Assembly (NCBI GenBank): GCA_023439305.1
Contig: JAEXOO010000035.1
Location: forward strand, 124,001-188,000
Direction of reading: 5' to 3'
Length of the DNA: 64,000 bases
Source of the DNA: Pseudomonadota bacterium
Lineage (GTDB): Bacteria > Pseudomonadota > Gammaproteobacteria > Burkholderiales > Burkholderiaceae_B
A program made the position numbers and the translations under genes. The notes under the pieces are model-generated. The model did no database searches. It was not told where the DNA came from and was given only the letters and a program-made list of their open reading frames with translations. Position 1 is the stretch's first letter, and each line of letters opens with the position of its first letter. Shown one piece after another: positions 60,550 through 64,000 of the stretch.

Positions 60550-62001
60550 ATGACCATTGCCACCTTGGCGCTGCGCGCGTGCAGCACTGCCTTTCTGATC
60601 GCCAGCCTCACCGGCTGCGCAACCCATGTCGCCAACCTGCCCGAGGCCCTGAACCCGAAGGTCAGCGCCGGCCAGGTCGCGCTTCCGGAGGGCGCGGTGA
60701 TCAGCATACAATTTCCCATGCTGGCCACGGATGCCGCCAAAATGATGCTCCAGGATAATTACGTCTGTGGCTATAACAACTACAACGGTCACATAATGGG
60801 AAGCTGCGGACATCCAAGCTTTACCGAAGAGTTCGCTCCCTTGCTGTTCGAGCAGTCCACTTATTACTCTGCCGAGCTGAAGGCGATTCTGGCGCGCTAC
60901 CTGCCCGCAGACCGCATACGACTGGAACCGATGCGCGTCGAAAGTAAAGGCGGGCAGTTTGTCAGCATGCCGCTGCTGGCGGACACGTCACCCAGCGTCA
61001 TGGTCATCGAGCTCTACGATTTTCCTGACTCGGTCATGGATGCCATCGGCTCCGGCTACATGCCGACGGTTAATATCCGCACCGCTGGCAGCTTGAACCT
61101 GCCCGCCTGCGGCAATCTGCTGGTTTCCGCTCCGCACCATAAATTCGTTCCGGCCGCCGTCGATTGCACGAAGGCCGATGCCCGTCAGAGTCCCGGCTTT
61201 GCGCCGTTGAATTACTTTGCCGGCAACAAAATCGAGTTAACCGACTACCCTAAACAGAAGCAGGCCCTGCTCGCAGACGGCCAGGTGCTGGCCCTGACCA
61301 GCCTGTGGGAGAAAAACAAAATAGACTATCTGAAAGCCGGCATCCAGGATGACGCCGTCTTCTCGGCCGACCGTATCGACAACGCGACCTCCGACTGGAT
61401 CGCTCGCACAGCCACCGCCTTGCTGGGTCGGCTGGATCTGGACAAGGCTTTTCAAGCATCCTTCGTCCATTACGTGTCCGGCTACGATACCGCCCTGGCT
61501 CAACGCATGAACGCAGACTCGCTTCTGCCCGCTGACCAGCAAAATATCGCTCTGCTGCACAAAATCCTGCGTACGGAAAATGAATGGCTGGCCGCCGAAA
61601 ACAGCGCTATTGCCGACGGCATTCTGGCCGGCAAATACGGTCAGTCCTTTCGCCGCAGCCGCGTGCTACTGGCCAACAAGTATGAAAAATCACAAGCGCT
61701 GGGGTGGCTGAACGTAGGCGCCGTGCTGTTGAGCGGCTTCAGCTCGGGCCTGTTCGGCGGAGCGGGAGGATTTGATCCTTCTTCTTTGACTCAGCAAACC
61801 ATTGCCAACGAGCGCTATTTTTCCGAACGTCAGGCCGTCCTCGGGCAGGCCTTGCTGACGGAACTGAGTCCGGGGGTTCAGATGCGCGACAAAGTGCTGG
61901 AAGTGAGCATTGACGGCTTGAACGAAAAAATCAGCGGCGACACCCAACAGGAAATCCAGGCCCAATTGAAAGCCATCTATCTCAAGCTGGCCAAGACATG
62001 A
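60550..62001 (+). CDS. Unrecognised lipoprotein, 483 aa
   Basis: Start at 60550 behind GGGGAACGGA. A lipobox LTGC (C23) marks it as a lipoprotein. A Cys-pair region YVCGYNNYNGHIMGSCGH lies near residue 73-90. A glycine-rich hydrophobic segment (GWLNVGAVLLSGFSSGLFGGAGGF) near 390-415 could insert into a membrane. Otherwise I recognise no domain. The stop overlaps the next ATG by 4 bases, so the two exported proteins are made together and may form one system. Confidence 0.75.
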   Translation: MTIATLALRACSTAFLIASLTGCATHVANLPEALNPKVSAGQVALPEGAVISIQFPMLATDAAKMMLQDNYVCGYNNYNGHIMGSCGHPSFTEEFAPLLFEQSTYYSAELKAILARYLPADRIRLEPMRVESKGGQFVSMPLLADTSPSVMVIELYDFPDSVMDAIGSGYMPTVNIRTAGSLNLPACGNLLVSAPHHKFVPAAVDCTKADARQSPGFAPLNYFAGNKIELTDYPKQKQALLADGQVLALTSLWEKNKIDYLKAGIQDDAVFSADRIDNATSDWIARTATALLGRLDLDKAFQASFVHYVSGYDTALAQRMNADSLLPADQQNIALLHKILRTENEWLAAENSAIADGILAGKYGQSFRRSRVLLANKYEKSQALGWLNVGAVLLSGFSSGLFGGAGGFDPSSLTQQTIANERYFSERQAVLGQALLTELSPGVQMRDKVLEVSIDGLNEKISGDTQQEIQAQLKAIYLKLAKT

Positions 62002-62999
62002 TTGCCCGCGCGGCAGCCATGCTTGTCTTTGGAATGGCGGCGCAAGCGTCAGCGAACGAATGCACGGCGAGGCTGCAAGAGCTTGGTTTGCTGGCCAGCC
62101 TGGACGCCGGCCATGAACTCATACAGCAGTACCGCGCCCTGCCCCCGCCTTGCCTGAAGCAAGGGCAAGACATCGCCGGGCAGGCCGGACTGCCGGCAGC
62201 AGGCAACAGCGAATCCATCAAGCAATGGGCGCTTGCGCTGCACCAGCAGCGTATCAAAGGCCAGGCGCAGCAAGCCAAAAGCGCCTTGACTCAGGCGCAG
62301 ATCACCGAGGTCAATCTGGATGCGCTCAAGGGCCTGGGGCCGGAAAACACCGTTCAAGCATTGAGCTCCATGGCCCTGGAAGTCGCCTCTGCCGGCTTGA
62401 GCAGTCGACAGAAACATTCCGAAGCTCGCACGTTAAAAGAGGCATCCCGCAAGCTGAAAGGTAAGGAACCTGGCTGGCGCGACTATGGCACAGGAAACAC
62501 AAGCCAACCCGGAAATACGCAGAGCGGACACGTCGATGACGGAAGCATGCATAGACCTATCCCCCCACTACCCGTGCCGGAATCCGCTATCAAGCAGGCT
62601 CAATGCAAAGAAAGCCTGGCTTTTCTCGAGCCACAGCTGCGCAACTACAGCTCATACCAATTGCAGGAATTACGATCACAGATCTTAATGATCACCATTC
62701 CCCAGATTCTGGAACAAAGCAAAAAAAAATACTCGGACAAACAGACTGCAATAAAAAATTTCCACGAAGAGGCAAAGACCAATCTGTACAACGCAGGCCA
62801 AGCCGCCTTTGGGGCGCAAGCCTCGGATGGCTACGGCGATGTCGGCGTCCCCAAAGCCTTGAACGACCAGCATCCTCTGGATTACCCCTGCGACATAGAC
62901 AGCGCAGCGCACGTGACCAATGTCTGTGGCTTGATCCTGAACCGCTGGGCCTCTTTGTTCAGCGCCACGACAGCGGCCATCCTGGAGAAATGCTGGTAG
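61998..62999 (+). CDS. Unrecognised secreted protein, 333 aa
   Basis: The ATG overlaps the lipoprotein stop (ATGA, 61998-62001). A signal peptide (MIARAAAMLVFGMAAQASA) predicts export to the periplasm. The mature part is helical in its first half (QAQQAKSALTQAQITEVNLDALKG) and has an acidic-aromatic linker with GTGNTSQPGNTQSG near 165-180 and a second helical half (LQELRSQILMITIPQILEQSKKKYSDKQ). Several Cys residues are present, including C22, C52 and three in the C-terminal 40 residues. Base composition dips in the 62640-62770 stretch. No known domain recognised. Confidence 0.72.
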   Translation: MIARAAAMLVFGMAAQASANECTARLQELGLLASLDAGHELIQQYRALPPPCLKQGQDIAGQAGLPAAGNSESIKQWALALHQQRIKGQAQQAKSALTQAQITEVNLDALKGLGPENTVQALSSMALEVASAGLSSRQKHSEARTLKEASRKLKGKEPGWRDYGTGNTSQPGNTQSGHVDDGSMHRPIPPLPVPESAIKQAQCKESLAFLEPQLRNYSSYQLQELRSQILMITIPQILEQSKKKYSDKQTAIKNFHEEAKTNLYNAGQAAFGAQASDGYGDVGVPKALNDQHPLDYPCDIDSAAHVTNVCGLILNRWASLFSATTAAILEKCW

Positions 63000-63010
63000 C
63001 CGGAGTTTCT

Positions 63011-64000
63011 TTATTCCTGAATCACAGCTAAGGCTTTTTCCAGACGTTCCACCGTGCGATCCAGGTTATTGAGTTTGTCCAACCCGAACAGACCGATGCG
63101 AAAGGTCTTGAAATCCGCCGGTTCATCGCACATCAGCGGCACGCCCGAAGCCGCCTGCAAGCCGGCCTGGGCAAACTTGGCGGACGAATGAATGCCGTCG
63201 TCCGTGGTGTAGCACACCACCACGCCCGGCGCTTCGAATCCCGGTGCTGCCACGCTGCGGAAACCATGGTCGGCCAACAAAGCGCGCACGCGGCGACCCA
63301 GTTCCAGCTGGCGCGTACGGATTACATCGAAACCGATGCTTTCGGTCTCCGCCATAGCTTGCTGCAGGATCTTCAGGGAATCCGTAGGCAAGGTGGCGTG
63401 ATAGGCATGGCTGCCGTTCTCGTAGGTTTCCATGATCTGCAGCCACTTGCGCAGATCGCAGGCAAAACTGGTGCTGGTGGTGCTGTCGATATGCTGGCGG
63501 GCACGCTCGCTGAGCATGACCAGGCCGCAGCAGGCCGACCCCGTCCAGCCCTTCTGCGGCGCGCTGATCAGCACATCCACCCCCACGGACTTCATGTCTA
63601 CCCACACGGTGCCCGAGGCAATGCAGTCCAATACGAACAAACCGCCGACGGCATGTACGGCATCGGCCACCTGGCGCATGTAGTCGTCAGTCAACATGAT
63701 GCCCGACGCTGTTTCCACGTGCGGCGCAAAGACCAGGGCCGGTTTTTCAGCCTGAATGGCGGCCAGCACCTCGTCTAGGGGCGCAGGCGCAAACGCGGCC
63801 TGACTGCCTTCCTGGATGGGACGGGCCTTCAGCACCGTGGTGCTGGCCGGGATCGAGCCCATGTCGAAGATCTGCGTCCAGCGATAACTGAACCAGCCGT
63901 TGCGGATCACCATGCATTTGCGGTCCGTCGCGAACTGGCGCGCTACCGCTTCCATGCCGAATGAGCCGCTGCCCGGCACCACAATGGCGGAATGCGCCTG
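63011..64000 (-). CDS. Class V aminotransferase (alanine/serine-glyoxylate type), N-terminus beyond window edge
   Basis: The frame is open at base 64000, so the N-terminus is missing; the first visible residues are QAHSAIVVPGSGSFGME, close to the normal cofactor-phosphate loop. The pyridoxal-phosphate Lys is in ISAPQKGWTGSACCGLVML, with VLDCIASGTVWVDMKSVGVDV just before it. About 330 of the usual ~390 residues are present. The branch is AGXT-like (alanine, serine or phosphonate aminotransferases); the exact donor is unclear. Convergent with the unrecognised exported pair, 11 bases between stops. Confidence 0.88.
   Translation of the reverse strand, partial: QAHSAIVVPGSGSFGMEAVARQFATDRKCMVIRNGWFSYRWTQIFDMGSIPASTTVLKARPIQEGSQAAFAPAPLDEVLAAIQAEKPALVFAPHVETASGIMLTDDYMRQVADAVHAVGGLFVLDCIASGTVWVDMKSVGVDVLISAPQKGWTGSACCGLVMLSERARQHIDSTTSTSFACDLRKWLQIMETYENGSHAYHATLPTDSLKILQQAMAETESIGFDVIRTRQLELGRRVRALLADHGFRSVAAPGFEAPGVVVCYTTDDGIHSSAKFAQAGLQAASGVPLMCDEPADFKTFRIGLFGLDKLNNLDRTVERLEKALAVIQE

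Overview
The window is GC-rich (roughly 60%), densely coded and bacterial. Orphan Bug/TctC-type solute-binding proteins, several FUSC pumps, tandem DUF3772 mechanosensitive channels, many aromatic and organic-acid genes, and the GC-hairpin intergenic repeats all point to a betaproteobacterium of the order Burkholderiales. Family Alcaligenaceae (Bordetella/Achromobacter/Pusillimonas-like) is most likely. This placement is inferred from gene content and style; there is no rRNA here to confirm it. I see no insertion sequence, prophage, CRISPR array or replication origin.

Layout. 1-7.6 kb is housekeeping and envelope: a truncated M48 lipoprotein peptidase, a DUF883 protein, a CAU-anticodon tRNA with a clear terminator, YchJ, DedA, an SMR pump, D-aminoacyl-tRNA deacylase, NhaA behind a strong promoter and a structured leader, a CnbZ-like deaminase, an OB-fold protein and MgtE. 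7.7-11.7 kb holds an MHYT-PAS-hybrid histidine kinase with an HPt domain, overlapping a REC-HD-GYP regulator, so it is a probable c-di-GMP phosphorelay. 11.8-16.7 kb holds two tandem large MscS channels.

16.9-24.3 kb is a catabolic cluster on the minus strand: solute-binding protein, Rieske dioxygenase alpha and beta, an isochorismatase-fold protein lacking the usual catalytic Cys, an SDR and a phytoene-desaturase-like flavoprotein, with a divergent AraC regulator. 24.3-29.4 kb holds PrpF, a GntR regulator with two winged helices, and a divergent aconitase with TTGTAT/ATACAA operator sites between them. 29.5-34.5 kb holds PncC/CinA, a MarR-FUSC efflux pair with its own palindromic operator, and acetyltransferases and an SDR in a locally lower-GC patch. 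34.6-39.4 kb holds an FMN glutamate-synthase-like protein, a tiny lipoprotein, copper delivery genes (DUF2946, Sco, PCu(A)C), a candidate small RNA, PsiF and a PfpI protein.

39.6-48.1 kb holds an unrecognised 679-aa membrane protein, an HdeD-like protein, a compact operon (HAD phosphatase, nitronate-monooxygenase/DUF6306 fusion, patatin, metallophosphoesterase) and a purine permease. 48.4-51.7 kb is a sulfatase operon with two orphan Bug proteins, preceded by a perfect 23-bp AT-rich inverted repeat. 51.8-54.9 kb is a YtcA-HlyD-FUSC efflux operon. 55-60.4 kb holds a NhaP antiporter, an amidohydrolase, MarC and a TolC-type protein. 60.5-63.0 kb is an unrecognised pair of exported proteins, and the window ends inside a class V aminotransferase.

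Most interesting items: the 23-bp inverted repeat, the multi-hairpin RNA candidate at 38.25 kb with its own promoter and terminator, the Rieske cluster with its odd isochorismatase-fold member, the nhaA leader, the NMO-DUF6306/patatin/phosphoesterase operon and the 60.5-63 kb exported pair.
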